64,000 nt of DNA, from contig NC_083601.1 in the NCBI RefSeq assembly GCF_029168945.1, positions 16,024,160 to 16,088,159 of the forward strand, read 5' to 3'. How positions within the stretch are numbered: the stretch's first letter is position 1; each line of letters begins with the position of its first letter. The notes below the pieces were generated by a model, which made no database searches, was not told where the DNA came from, and saw only the letters and a list, made by a program, of their open reading frames with translations. Position numbers and translations under genes: made by a program. Of this stretch, positions 42,051 to 55,326 are shown piece by piece. The DNA comes from Cannabis sativa (taxonomy: Eukaryota; Streptophyta; Magnoliopsida; Rosales; Cannabaceae).

Positions 42051-43346
42051 TGTTGATCGAGGTTTTCGGCAACCAATAAAATATTATAAGATTAGAGAGC
42101 TGTTAGAAAATTAGAGAAGGATTTTTACGTGGTTGGGGCATTAATGAGCCTTAGTCCACGAGTCTATATCATTTATGGATGTATTTAATACAGAGAATGT
42201 ATTTGGTGAGTGTTTACTCTTTTAAATACAGAGAATGTTCTTGGTGAGTATTTACTCTTCTTGCTCTTATGTAACCCAAGATTCTCGACCCCATCTAATG
42301 AGCTTTGAGGGAGTATTTATAGTGTTTTTGGTGGGGTGATCCCCAGATTTATTGTACAGGTGTATCTGTAAGTATCCATAAAGTTGGGCATTCCCAATGA
42401 ATATACCATGAGTAATGCATGGTCAAATCCCTAGGTGTTGTAGGGCTTTTATGTGGAATGTCCTTATTGTCTTTTGACTGATGTGACTCTTCACAGTGTA
42501 GTCGTCAATAGACTTAAATGATCATTACTTCGTAGCTGCAGATTGGGGGTTGTGCCGTTAGACTTTATTGCGTGTAGCAGTCCCAACACGTTTCCTCCCA
42601 TGCGGCATTAAATGCGATTTGATTGCTCAATGGAAGCCTGACACCTCGCGGAGATGCCTTAGTATTACTCGGGCTTCCGGGAGCGTATGGGGCTCTCTAT
42701 GTTTTCTCCGGGAGGCATGTCCCGAATGCTGTCTTATTACATAAAGACTTAGCAAATAATTTAAATGTTAAGCTGTTTGATCCACGTGTCCTTGTCCGGT
42801 TGGTCCATGTATATTGGGCAAAATTAGGGGCAACATTTACCCCCCAAGCCTTATTTATTTGAAAAATAAAACAAGGCTTGTTCAAGTGCCTCCGGTCGAC
42901 TCCTCGATTTCCTGGCACGAGCTTTGTGCGCGTGAAGGTGTATTTAATGATAGCCTTTAATGCAGCGATTCACTTTTTGCAGAGGTTGATTCGTTTCATG
43001 CCCATTGATTGATACGTCGCATTAATGGTGTCAGACGGATACTCAAACGTTTCCACCGCCTTAATTACGAATCAATCCAACCGTTGATCTTTGAGAATTC
43101 GAATCGTGCGTCTCCCCAACCGTTCGATTGGTAGGTGATAGTGCCTGTTCCTCATGTATTTTTGCCTATAAAAGCCACCACCTTTCCTTCATTTCGGTTA
43201 CTTCCCATTTCTTACCAACTTTGCTCGAGTTTTCCTGAGAGAAAAAATCCTCAGACCAAGAGAAAACCTTCGAACACTTTACAAATTTCCCTTTTAGCCT
43301 TCATTCACCACTGTCAGTTTACCTTTTCTTTGTTTGATCGACAACA
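42051..43346 (-). repeat. 3' LTR of a Tat-lineage Ty3-gypsy element
   Basis: Bounded by TGTTGATCGA and TCGACAACA. The minus-strand sequence just outside the right edge, GACTGGGGGTTC, is a good polypurine tract, which fixes the element as minus-strand and this as its 3' LTR. The matching pol lies at 60043-64000 on the same strand; the 5' LTR must lie beyond the window. On the plus strand the right part holds a TATA box and leader for the antisense gene. Confidence 0.72.
43167..43173 (+). promoter_or_regulatory. Antisense promoter TATA box within the Tat LTR
   Basis: TATAAAA in GCCTATAAAAGCCACC, followed by a CT-rich stretch with likely start sites about 25-35 bp on, then a leader and an intron before the antisense ORF. 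It reads from the LTR into the element, opposite to the element's own transcript. Confidence 0.6.
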
Positions 43347-43371
43347 GAACCCCCAGTCTCAACACTTCACT

Positions 43372-43842
43372 GTAAGTTTCTCGCATCCCTTGCTTTACTG
43401 TTTGTGTTCATGGCATGCTTTACTTATCTGTTTGTTTTTTTTTTTTCTGGGTTTGGTATTTGAAGTTTCTGGGAATGTATTCTTTTGAGTTTTTCACGTA
43501 ACAGGTCTAGATTCACCACCTCTGGTGTTAGGGTTACTCTTGTTACGTACTTGTTGTTATTTTTTGCAAAGGACCATACGCTCTTCGTGTACTGGCCTTT
43601 TAGGGCATAGAGAAGACTTTGTTTTTCTTGATTTTCTGCCCTTTCTTTTTCTTTTATGCGCAATGTTCTCTTGTGTGAGTTTATTGCACCCGACTTTTGT
43701 CCAGGAAATCCTTCTAGGGTTTTCTGGTTGACAGATGTCCGGAGGGGGCCTCTTTCCAGCGGTTAGGGGACCCCCATTCCCTTTTTCTTGATTTAGGGTT
43801 TGGTATGGGGCCTAACTGCTAAAATCTTAACTCTTTTTTCAG
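43372..43842 (+). other. Predicted 5'-UTR intron of the antisense gene
   Basis: Donor CACT/GTAAGT and acceptor CTCTTTTTTCAG/AATCC, 471 bp and T-rich, with its acceptor ten bases before the ATG at 43852. It starts just outside the LTR. Leader introns of this kind are common in expressed plant genes. Confidence 0.6.
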
Positions 43843-43851
43843 AATCCAAAC

Positions 43852-44135
43852 ATGTCTGCGTCCAGTTCAAAGTCGTCCGAGAAGAGCGGTAAGCGTCTGG
43901 CTACCCTCGAAGACGTTTTGCTGGGTCCCGTTGCCCAGGAGGGGTATAAATCTCGGGCCACAGGATGGGAGGCAGCTGAGCTTTATTCCACCCTAACCTA
44001 CCCCCACCAGTTGGAGAATATCGTGGAGGTGGCTGGAATCAAACCTTCAACATCCGAGACGTACCACCGGCCGCCCCGAGATGCGGAGACACCCAACCAT
44101 AACTATGGCGGCATCGGGGCTTGGAGCCAGACGTT
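43852..44135 (+). pseudogene. Antisense ORF of the Tat element, N-terminal part
   Basis: The ATG follows the leader intron. It encodes about 95 residues: a Ser/Lys-rich start (MSASSSKSSEKSGK), then LATLEDVLLGP, YSTLTYPHQLENI and YHRPPRDAETPNHNYGGIGA. This is the N-terminus of the gag-like or transposon-associated protein found antisense to pol in Tat/Retand/Grande-type elements; its function is unknown. The frame is cut at about 44135 by the copia insertion. The part expected to follow is not found on the other side, so bases were lost at the insertion. Confidence 0.6.
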
Positions 44136-47023
44136 TTGCTAGAATGGTTTCTATTTTAGATGAGCTGACAACTCTATTCAATAAATGATGCTTTGACTCT
44201 CGCCTACCGGGACACTGTATCAGTTTGTTGAAAACCTTGGAAATTATTTAGGATTGTAAGTTTTAGTATTTTCACTTGTCATTCCTACTTGCTATATGCT
44301 TATAATTTCTGAATTGTGTATGAATTTATATTGAACCATGTTATTTTCTGTTATTAAGTTGTAGTTTAATTTCGAATCTTCATTGTTGGTCTAACTTGGC
44401 TTGTTTATCTAATGAGATAAATCCCTAGTGGATTTTCACCATTAGACATACATAATAGTGTTAGATTTCGAAAGATAAATATTGTACATGCGACATCTAG
44501 CTGTTCATCAATTGATGACACCTTAGACTAGTATTTTTACGATATGAAACAAGAAGATTATATAAATAAGATTACTTTGACTTTCGCTAATCGAAGCATC
44601 GTTGGATTCTTATTTTAAACGAAATTATCCTAATTCCTCTTAGCTTATTCATTTCGAATTAGCTTTCAAAACATATCATTGGATGAATGGTCTATAAATT
44701 ATTTCATGTCATTTTATATGACGCATATGATTATAATCCCGAAATTCTATTCCCAATTGATATAAATCCTCAATCTTAGAAATCTCCTACTTGTATGGGC
44801 AAATCTGACTTAGAGTTTGTATTAGTAGTGCTGGTCCAAGATAGAATTACTCATTATATTTGGTATAAATTTAAGTCTTTGACTTTAATTTTAGATTCCA
44901 AATAGAAATTTTCTTAAATTTCTAATTCCAGAATACAATACAGTTACACTTTCTCAAGTGTTTAATATCCATCTTTTATTAATGGATTAAACTGTCAGGA
45001 ATATGAGTTAGGTGATTCGTGACCAGGATCCACTTGAAGTATTCTAAGAACTCTTTGATGTAACTAAACCTATATCATCCAAAGACACTACCACATTTTT
45101 TTTAATCTATGGCATTTGTATCTTGTTCATAGTGGTTTTGACAAGATCAATCTCTGCAAAGAGTTAATATGCCTATATCCACTGAAAGTAGTTCATCTCA
45201 TTCGCAGATGGATGTACATTCAGGGGTGGATATGAGTTTTTCGTTGTATTCTTAAAACGATAACTCTAGATTATACCTTATGCAAAGAAATTTGAAATGT
45301 TTGAAAAATTTCATCAATTTCTAGCAATGGTTAAACACCATTAAGGTATGTGGTTAAAGATCTTGCGAACTGATAGGGGTGGAGAAATAGTTAGTAGATA
45401 TGCAGTTCAAAGATCATTACATTGATTTTTGAATTATATCCAAACTTACCTCCCCAGAAATTTCGAGTTGCATGTTGATGATTAGTTACTAGTCGTTGCC
45501 TAATTCCTTCTATGGTAATACAATTTCAGAATGATGTAATGGTTGTATACTTAATGTAAATCATTACTAGATTCATGGATGACCTAATCAAAATCTTAAG
45601 AAAAGCTAGAACCATTAACCATGGTTTGTTAGCTATTCTAAGTGATTAGGGGTGGACCATCCCATTGTCAATAGATAAGAAAGTTTTTGTTCAAACAAAT
45701 ACTACTTTTCTAAGATAATGACTAAGTCTGAAAACAAGTAGCAAATAAAGGAGATATTTAATTCTTGATTCCAAAAGTGTTCTATCATCTTATATAACAT
45801 ATGATGATCCCACCGCCTACCGTTGTCTTGTCACAACCGAAGAGATCAATACCATTTAGTTTTCTTAGACATAATTCACGGTGCCTTGTCGTAGTGGGAG
45901 AGTTTCTAGGAACTCACCTTCTTATGACTTGGGAGACACTAGTGATTAAAATCCATTGTGAGTTTAAACAAGTAATGGATTGTCAAGATAAGAAACTAAG
46001 AAGAAAGCCAATAGAACTATGGTTTAATCCATTCACATGGAGTAACCTAAAGTTTTCTATTACAAGGACATAAAAGGAAATTTTAGTTAATAAGTCTATT
46101 CTATGGACTTAACAAACTTCTGTTCCTAGCATTATAGGTTTGAGTTTATCTAAACCTATGGCTTATGGTATACCTGGTAATTACTTACTCTAATGCAAGC
46201 AACTTACTTTAGTAAAATGCTGAAGCATTTTCTTTCTAATGGCAATCTATAGAAGCTTCACAACTTCTTAGGTATAGATTTTATTTATCTAAGGAAAAGT
46301 CTTAACTATTCCAGAAAAGATAAAGCCATGAAAGAATTTCTTATATCAACAGTGAGAGGTCTTAGATATGCTTTTGTATGCCTTAGACCAGACATCTGCT
46401 GTTGAGTGGGAGTAATGAGTAGGTATCAGATTAATCCAGGAGAAGAACATTGGAAGACAATCAAGTAAATTTTAAGATTAAGAAGAGGAACTATATGTTA
46501 GTCTATAAGGGTGTGTTTAAAACTCTTAGACTACACCATATCAGATTTCGAAATTTGCCTATGTGCTAGTAAATCTTTACGATAAGATGGTGGTTACTCC
46601 GGGGGTGGAATAGTGATTTTGGAGAAGTGTAAAAACCTATCCGAATTCTCTAAGTCTACCAGAGAGGGACTGGATGTTAAAGTTGCAGGAAAGGTACTTA
46701 TTCAGTCTAACGAAAGTTCTATACATCTTTGGCACCATTCCAAACTGCCTTAAACTACTAGTGTTAATTTCCTGATTAACCAAAAGTAGTTGCCAAAGGT
46801 ATAGAATCCAGTATCCCAAGAGAGTAGACATATAGAGAGGAATTTCACATTATCAATGATTTTTTGATTAAAGGAAGAGTAATGGTGGAGAAAAGGTTGT
46901 GGTTAATTCAACCTTTCAGATCCTATTACGAGGAGTTTACTACTACTACACTTGATTTGTATATCAAGGTGTTGAGATTATTTGAAACGCACTTTTTGTT
47001 TTATATTAGTGCAAGTGGGAGTT
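44136..47023 (+). pseudogene. Decayed copia pol, 3' part (first copy)
   Basis: Remnants include LRTDRGGEI-type integrase coding near 45365, and RNase H coding for YQINPGEEHWKTI near 46434 followed by an LRRG-type strand. They are separated by many stops and shifts. A polypurine tract GCAAGTGGGAG leads into the LTR at 47024. The same remnants recur at 52434-55326. The 90-residue ORFs at 45801 and 54117 are chance frames across this ruin. Confidence 0.7.
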
Positions 47024-48916
47024 TGTTGGGTTTTATGCCCTAAATAAAACTCATTTCAATATAATCAGATTTACTTATTAATATAGATCAGAAATAACAT
47101 TTAATGTTGCATGGTTCACATGATTTATTTCATGATTATATGTACATAATGTATAAATTCATCTGAAACCCTTTTCACATACTTGATCCTGTTTATTGTG
47201 TCGTCAACACATTGGAAAGTAAACATGACTATGTGAATAAAGTTTCCTAGATTTATCAGACATAGGGTTTTACTGATATGATAATCTACAATAAGAGTTT
47301 ACTTGTATTTGGAGAAATACTATGTTCTTTCCAGAGCATTGGTTAAAGTAAAGCTCAGGTTGGATGCATGGAGTATGCATCGGAAGGGACCGATATTGAA
47401 CTTTGACTTAGATTTATTAAAACTTACCGTAATATCTATTCAAGTCAATATCGCCAAGTTGATCCTAGATCAAATGATCTTAATCCTGATATGATTAGGC
47501 TCAATCTTGAAAGGCTATTCGTGTTCTTTGATTTGTTAGTTAAGCCTACTTTTAGGTCAGGGTGATACGTACATTTTGGGAACACGGTAGTGCAATTGAG
47601 TGGGAGCGCTATCATAAACATGGAATCTATAGCTTCTATCTGGCGAATAGTAAGCAAAGGATGATCTCCTTCGAGCTTGACCAAACGAACATAAATGGTG
47701 GAGTACTCATTTCACATAAGCTGAAATATCATTTATACGGGGTCAAGTGTTTTAAGGAATAAATACATTGTAGGGTGTAACGGTAATTTAATCCCTTTAC
47801 AGTGTAGATCATTCATATAGAGGATCATTGATCAAATTAGGATTATAACAATGGATAACTAATGATGTGTCTATATGGTGGAACATATAGAGCATTCTAT
47901 ATACTGAGAGTGCAATTCTAAGTTCTATGCGTGGATTCAACGAAGAATTAATAAGTTAGTGAATTTTAGTGTTAAATTCTTGATCTACTTATTGGAAGCT
48001 CGGTTATATAGACCCATGGTCCCCCCACTAGTTGAGATAATATTGCTTGTAAGACTCATGTAATTGGTTTTGATTAATCAATTATAATTCTCAAATTAGA
48101 CTATGTCTATTTGTGAATTTTTCACTAAGTAAGGGCGAAATTGTAAAGAAAGAGTTTATAGGGGCATATTTGTTAATTATGATACTTTGTATGGTTCAAT
48201 TAATAAATATGATAAATGACAATATTATTTAATAATTATTTATAGTTATTAAATAGTTAGAATTGGCATTTAAATGGTTGAATTAGGAAATTGGCATTTT
48301 TGAGAAAATCAGATACAAAAGGTGTTAAAATTGCAAAATTGCAAAAAGCAAGGCCCAATCCACTAAGTTTAGGGCCAGCCACTTTTGTAGGAAATTTAAA
48401 CTGATTTTTTCATTATTTTAATGCCATATAATTCAAATCAAGCCCTAGAGGAATGCTATAAATAGATAGTGAAGGCTTCAGGAAAATTACACTTTTCTTC
48501 TGACTTTTTCTATTCAGAAAAACTGAGCCTTCTCTCTCCCTATCTTTAGCTGACCACTCTCTCTCTTCTTCCTTAGAATTTCGAAATCCTTAGTGATTAG
48601 AGTAGTGCCCACACACATCAAGTGATACCTCAATCATAGTGAGGAAGATCGTGAAGAAAGATCATCAGCAAAGGAAATTCAGCATCAAAGATTCAGAGAA
48701 AGAGATCCAGGTTCAGATATTGATAATGCTCTGCTACAGAAAGGAATCAAGGGCTAGATATCTGAACGGAAGGAGTCATATTATTCCGCTGCACCCAATG
48801 TAAGGTTTCCTAAACTTTATATGTGTTTATTTCATCGTTTTAGAAAGTTCATATTTAGGATGTTAATAAACATACTTGTGAGTAGATCTAAGATCCTGGT
48901 AAAATAATTTCCAACA
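47024..48916 (+). repeat. Copia LTR, first
   Basis: TGTTGGGTTTTATGCCC ... TTTCCAACA, 1893 bp. TATA box TATAAATA at 48457-48464. The next bases, TGGCCTCAGAGCCATGG, are a weakened initiator-Met primer-binding site (TGGTATCAGAGC expected). Confidence 0.88.
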
Positions 48917-51900
48917 ACTGGCCTCAGAGCCATGGTAATTGATTTACTTACATGTAATTTGGACTTTAAAACGATTGTTTGTATGTTCTTTGGATGGTAT
49001 CATGTTGTATTGAGTGTTATTTGATGATTGATTGATGATTGTGAAATTTTCGTGAAAAATAATTGTTATTTCGGTTCTGGCATTATTTTTATTGGATAGT
49101 ATGGAAAAAAATTAAGCAAGTTAGCCTTTTACAGAACTCAATTTGGATTTTATTTGAATTAGTTATGATTTTTTGAAGATTTGACAAAATCGGGGCTGTG
49201 CTGATAGTTTCCTGCGATCGCAGAACTGTCCGTACAGTTTCGAATTTTTTCAATTTTCTTCAATTTTTCATACTTTTTCATGGAATTAACTTCCAATTTT
49301 TTGTATGGTTTTGTATATATACTATTCCTAATTCAATTCTAATTATCATTTTGAATTAATTTAAATTTTTTTTTAATTTAATTCAAGATATTAGTGTAAT
49401 TTGAATTTGAATAGAATTAGTATTTATCTTTTTGCTTAAAAATCTATCTTATTTTTAAATTTGATTATATTTTTTTTAAATTTAAGGTCAGATATTTTAA
49501 GATATTTATAATATCTTTTAAGATATTTTAAAAATATCTTATCTTTTAAGATTTTTTAATTAAATCTTTTTAGATATTTTGACCATATTTAAATTTAAAA
49601 TAAGATATTTATAATCATGTAATTTTAAATAGATATAAGATATTTTGCTAATTTTTTAAATTTTGTTATTTTATTTATTTAAATTATATTTAAAAATTTG
49701 AAAAAGATATTTATTTATCTTTTCTAATTTTTATTTAATTTTTATTTATAAAATAACATTTAAAATTTAAAAGTAGTTAGCAAATTTTTGAAATGATATT
49801 TAGGTTGGTTGAAACCTAATTTTTCAAAAATTGTAGGTTTAATGTTATTTTTTTTTTTTTAAATTTCGAATTTTTTTTAAATTTTTTTTAAAAATTTTCG
49901 AAATTTTTTTAATTTTTTTTTATTTATTTAATTAATTAATTTCGAAATTAAATATTTATTTAAAATTAAATAAATCCTACATCCAACTATCCAGCTAACC
50001 CTGTTGCAGGAATATGTGTTTTAGCTTGTTTGTAAGTTTTCAAAACCTATTATTACTTGATTGCAAATAGCCATGGTTACTTTTTGCCAGATCTAATGAT
50101 CTGATGGCTCCCTTGGTCAAGTTAATAATTTGTAACAGGTAAATTTTACAATCTTCTTTCATCTGTGTATGACCTAGCAACATGATAGGACCCATCCAAA
50201 GTGTGCCTGTGTGAGCCTATGTGTTTAATTTTATTATAGATGCATATAGGTTAATGTTGCTAAATAAAATGTCATAGTCATTGATAGATTTTATTTAGGC
50301 CCATTTAGTTTTGGGCTTATTCAATTAATAACAGTTGTTCTTATTAAGGTTAAATTCCTCTCTTTTGGGCCTTGTGTGAGAGTTGGGAGCCATAGAAGTG
50401 GGTACGACATACTGAACCCAAAGACACCCCTCACACAAACCACCCCAATTGTGAAGGCCCATTTGCCTGATTTGAATGACTGTACTAGGTTAATTAAACT
50501 AGTTTAACCTAATAAAATTGATTAGCAACATAATTAATTTCATTTATTTTTGAAATTAATTTAAGAAAATTATAGTTTAAATAATTTTTTATTCTAAGCT
50601 AAACTATATGTATTTTCTTGTATTTAATTAAATATAGAATTATAACCATCTAGATTCTTTCTGGAACTTAATTTAAATTTTTCATTAAATATTCTTATTT
50701 AAGTTGATATTTAGTTATCTACAACTAACCAACTTAAATCTGAATATCTTTTGAATTTCAAATTTCAAAATTAAGTTGAGGAATTTTAGGCATTGGTTAT
50801 TAAGATTCTTTAGATATTTTTTAAGTTAATATCTTTTCAAATATTAACTTAAAATGGAATATTTTCAAATTAAGTGGTTACAGCTTAATTTTTGATATTT
50901 AATTAAATTTAAATTTGAAAATATTTAAGTTCTAGATTTTTCTAGTTCAACTTAAATTAGATATTTTTTCAAATTTTGTGATAAAGATACTTAGTCAAAT
51001 AAGATATTTTCTAGATAGTTATTTCTAGACTACTTATTATTTCTAATATTAAATAAGAAGATATTATAAATTGTGAAATTAATTATTTATATAATTAATT
51101 TTGGTACAATTTATTTTAAGTATATTTTTCCTAGTATTAGACTAGAGATTAATAATTAAGCCTTCTCTACACTTAATTATTTATTTCTTGAATTTAATAC
51201 ATTTAATTAATTTGAAAATTAAATATCTAAGTTGATTTTCATCATGATACTTAAATATTTCTTTTTCATGACATTTAATTAAATAGAAAATTATTTTAGT
51301 TGAAATTTATTTTTTCAACTAAATTTAAATAATTTTCAAAATATATTTTTTCTTTATTTTATTAATCAATTTTCGAAATTGCATTTCTTAAATGCTAGAA
51401 TTTCGAATTTTATCTTGAAAAATAGATTAAGTTGTAAATTAATTATTTATTTTAATTAATTCTTGGATCAACTTAAATCAATGATTTTTTCATTTATTGA
51501 TTAATTTAAAATAAATTGAATTAAAGTATATTATTAGAAATTGAATTAATTAGTCAAAGGAAAATCTAGATAGGTGATATTTTTGCTTGAAGTATTTTTC
51601 TAGTGTATTTAATTAAATAGAAAATTAATATTTAAGTTGATTTTCATCATCATACTTAAATATTTGAAATTTTTCTTATATATATTTAATTAAATAGGAA
51701 AATTATATTTTTTGTTGTAAATTAATTTTATTAATTAATTTTGGGCCAACATTAAATTAGAATAATTTTTCCAGGATTTATTTTTTATTTTAATATGCAT
51801 TTTTCGAAAATTGTATTCTTATATACTTTAATTTTTCGAAATGCAATATATATTTATAGAAAATTAAATTTGAGTTGTAAATTAATTTAAATTAATTTTG

Positions 51901-52433
51901 TAACAACTTAAATATTTTTTCTAAATATTTATTGAAATTATTACTAAGATGGAAATAATTCATATTATTTCATATCCATCTAAGTAAAATTTATAAATAT
52001 TAAATTAAAATTTATATTTAGAATTTTTCATTCTAAATTGGAAATTTTAATTAAATAAATATATATTTAAAATAAATAGAATAAATAAAGAGAATCAAAG
52101 AAAATACAACTCACTTTAAATAATGAGCTTGATTATTATTAAGATATTCGATCTCCATTGTTGGTCTTACAAAAGTTAAATGTTTTCAATATAACCTCGA
52201 GACGCTAGACTTCGTCCCTATGGATGGTTATTCGTTGAACGCATTTAACACCGTAAGATTTCATTTGATAAGTGTTTTGTAAGTTTTCGTCTCTATTAGA
52301 CTCTCCCCTACGGTGACTACTTAGAGATAAACTTATGAAACATGAAACAATGGTAGAAGCTCATAAAATGAGAATAACCTTGACTCTCGCCTACCGGGAC
52401 AACGTTGGATTCTTATTTTGATCGAATAAAAGG
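48917..52433 (+). other. Copia leader and noncoding internal region
   Basis: Very AT-rich, with no ORF of note. Oligo-T/A runs near 49850-49920. From about 52140 decayed gag-like sequence appears with imperfect internal duplications, such as GACTCTCGCCTACCGGGAC at 52382 and again at 52494, and GTTGGATTCTTATTTT at 52404 and 52898. Confidence 0.65.
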
Positions 52434-55326
52434 TTGCTAGAATGGTTTCTATTTTAGATGAGCTGACAACTCTATTCAATAAATGATGCTTTGACTCTCG
52501 CCTACCGGGACACCGTATCGGTTGTTGAAAACCTTGGAAATTATTTAGGATTGTAAGTTTTAGTATTTTCACTTGTCATTCCTACTTGCTATCTGCTTAT
52601 AATTTCTGAATTGTGTATGAATTTATATTGAACCATGTTATTTTCTGGTATTAAGTTGTAGTTTAATTTCGAATCTTCATTGTTGGTCTAACTTGGCTTG
52701 TTTATCTAATGAGATAAATCCCTAGTGGATTTTCACCATTAGACATACATAATAGTGTTAGATTTCGAAAGATAAATATTGTACATGCGACATCTAGCTG
52801 TTCATCAATTGATGACACCTTAGACTAGTATTTTTACGATATGAAACAAGAAGATTATATAAATAAGATTACTTTGACTTTCGCTAATCGAAGCATCGTT
52901 GGATTCTTATTTTAAACGAAATTATCCTAATTCCTCTTAGCTTATTCATTTCGAATTAGCTTTCAAAACATATCATTGGATGAATGGTCTATAAATTATT
53001 TCATGTCATTTTATATGACGCATATGATTATAATCCCGAAATTCTATTCCCAATTGATATAAATCCTCAATCTTAGAAATCTCCTACTTGTATGGGCAAA
53101 TCTGACTTAGAGTTTGTATTAGTAGTCTTTGGTCCAAGATAGAATTACTCATTATATTTGGTATAAATTTAAGTCTTTGACTTTAATTTTAGATTCCAAA
53201 TAGAAATTTTCTTAAATTTCTAATTCCAGAATACAATACAGTTACACTTTCTCAAGTGTTTAATATCCATCTTTTATTAATGGATTAAAACTGTATGGAA
53301 TGTGAGTTAGGTATTCTGTGACCAGGATCCACTTGAAGTATTCTAAGAACTCTTTGATGTAACTAAACCTATATCATCCAAAGACACTACCACATTTTTT
53401 TTAATCTATGGCATTTGTATCTTGTTCATAGTGGTTTTGACAAGATCAATCTCTGCAAAGAGTTAATATGCCTATATCCACTGAAAGTAGTTCATCTCAT
53501 TCGCAGATGGATGTACATTCAGGGGTGGATATGAGTTTTTCGTTGTATTCTTAAAACGATAACTCTAGATTATACCTTATGCAAAGAAATTTGAAATGTT
53601 TGAAAAATTTCATCAATTTCTAGCAATGGTTAAACACCATTAAGGTATGTGGTTAAAGATCTTGCGAACTGATAGGGGTGGAGAAATAGTTAGTAGATAT
53701 GCAGTTCAAAGATCATTACATTGATTTTTGAATTATATCCAAACTTACCTCCCCAGAAATTTCGAGTTGCATGTTGATGATTAGTTACTAGTCGTTGCCT
53801 AATTCCTTCTATGGTAATACAATTTCATAATGATGTAATGGTTGTATACTTAATGTAAATCATTACTAGATTCATGGATGACCTAATCAAAATCTTAAGA
53901 AAAGCTAGAACCATTAACCATGGTTTGTTAGCTATTCTAAGTGATTAGGGGTGGACCATCCCATTGTCAATAGATAAGAAAGTTTTTGTTCAAACAAATA
54001 CTACTTTTCTAAGATAATGACTAAGTCTGAAAACAAGTAGCAAATAAAGGAGATATTTAATTCTTGATTCCAAAAGTGTTCTATCATCTTATATAACATA
54101 TGATGATCCCACTTTGCCTCTCGTTGTCTTGTCACAACCGAAGAGATCAATACCATTTAGTTTTCTTAGACATAATTCACGGTGCCTTGTCGTAGTGGGA
54201 GAGTTTCTAGGAACTCACCTTCTTATGACTTGGGAGACACTAGTGATTAAAATCCATTGTGAGTTTAAACAAGTAATGGATTGTCAAGATAAGAAACTAA
54301 GAAGAAAGCCAATAGAACTATGGTTTAATCCATTCACATGGAGTAACCTAAAGTTTTCTATTACAAGGACATAAAAGGAAATTTTAGTTAATAAGTCTAT
54401 TCTATGGACTTAACAAACTTCCAGTTCCTAGCATTATAGGTTTGAGTTTATCTAAACCTATGGCTTATGGTATACACGGTAATTACTTACTCTAATGCAA
54501 GCAACTTACTTTAGTAAAATGCTGAAGCATTTTCTTTCTAATGGCAATCTATAGAAGCTTCACAACTTCTTAGGTATAGATTTTATTTATCTAAGGAAAA
54601 GTCTTAACTATTCCAGAAAAGATAAAGCCATGAAAGAATTTCTTATATCAACAGTGAGAGGTCTTAGATATGCTTTTGTATGCCTTAGACCAGACATCTG
54701 CTGTTGAGTGGGAGTAATGAGTAGGTATCAGATTAATCCGGGGAGAAGAACATTGGAAGACAATCAAGTAAATTTTAAGATTAAGAAGAGGAACTATATG
54801 TTAGTCTATAAGGGTGTGTTTAAAACTCTTAGACTACACCATATCAGATTTCGAAATTTGCCTATGTGCTAGTAAATCTTTCTGATAAGATGGTGGTTAC
54901 TCTGGGGGTGGAATAGTGATTTTGGAGAAGTGTAAAAACCTATCTGAATTCTCTAAGTCTACCAGAGAGAGACTGAATGTTAAAGCTGCAGGAAAGTTAC
55001 TTATTCAGTCTAAGGAAAGTTCTATACATCTTTGGCACCATTCCAAATTGCCTTAAACTACTAGTGTTAATTTCCTGATTAACCAAAAGTAGTTGCCAAA
55101 GGTATAGAATCCAGTATCCCAAGAGAGTAGACATATAGAGAGGAATTTCACATTATCAATGATTTTGTGATTAAAGGAAGAGTAATGGTGGAGAAAAGGT
55201 TGTGGTTAATTCAACCTTTCAGATCCTATTACGAGGAGTTTACTACTACTACACTTGATTTGTATATCAAGGTGTTGAGATTATTTGAAACGCACTTTTT
55301 GTTTTATATTAGTGCAAGTGGGAGTT
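52434..55326 (+). pseudogene. Decayed copia pol (second copy)
   Basis: Near-identical to 44136-47023, with scattered single-base differences such as the CCTACCG/TTGCCTC change near 54114. It leads through the same polypurine tract into the second LTR. Confidence 0.7.

Noticed and set aside
42051..43346. 5' LTR of a plus-strand element
   Set aside because: The polypurine tract lies on the minus strand at the right edge and the matching pol is minus-strand, so this is a 3' LTR in minus orientation.
45801..46073. 90-residue ORF, repeated at 54114
   Set aside because: It runs through decayed copia pol in a frame that does not give the expected protein.
47303..47494. 63-residue ORF repeated exactly at 55605
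   Set aside because: It is within the copia LTR; identical because of the recent duplication, with no domain or promoter context.
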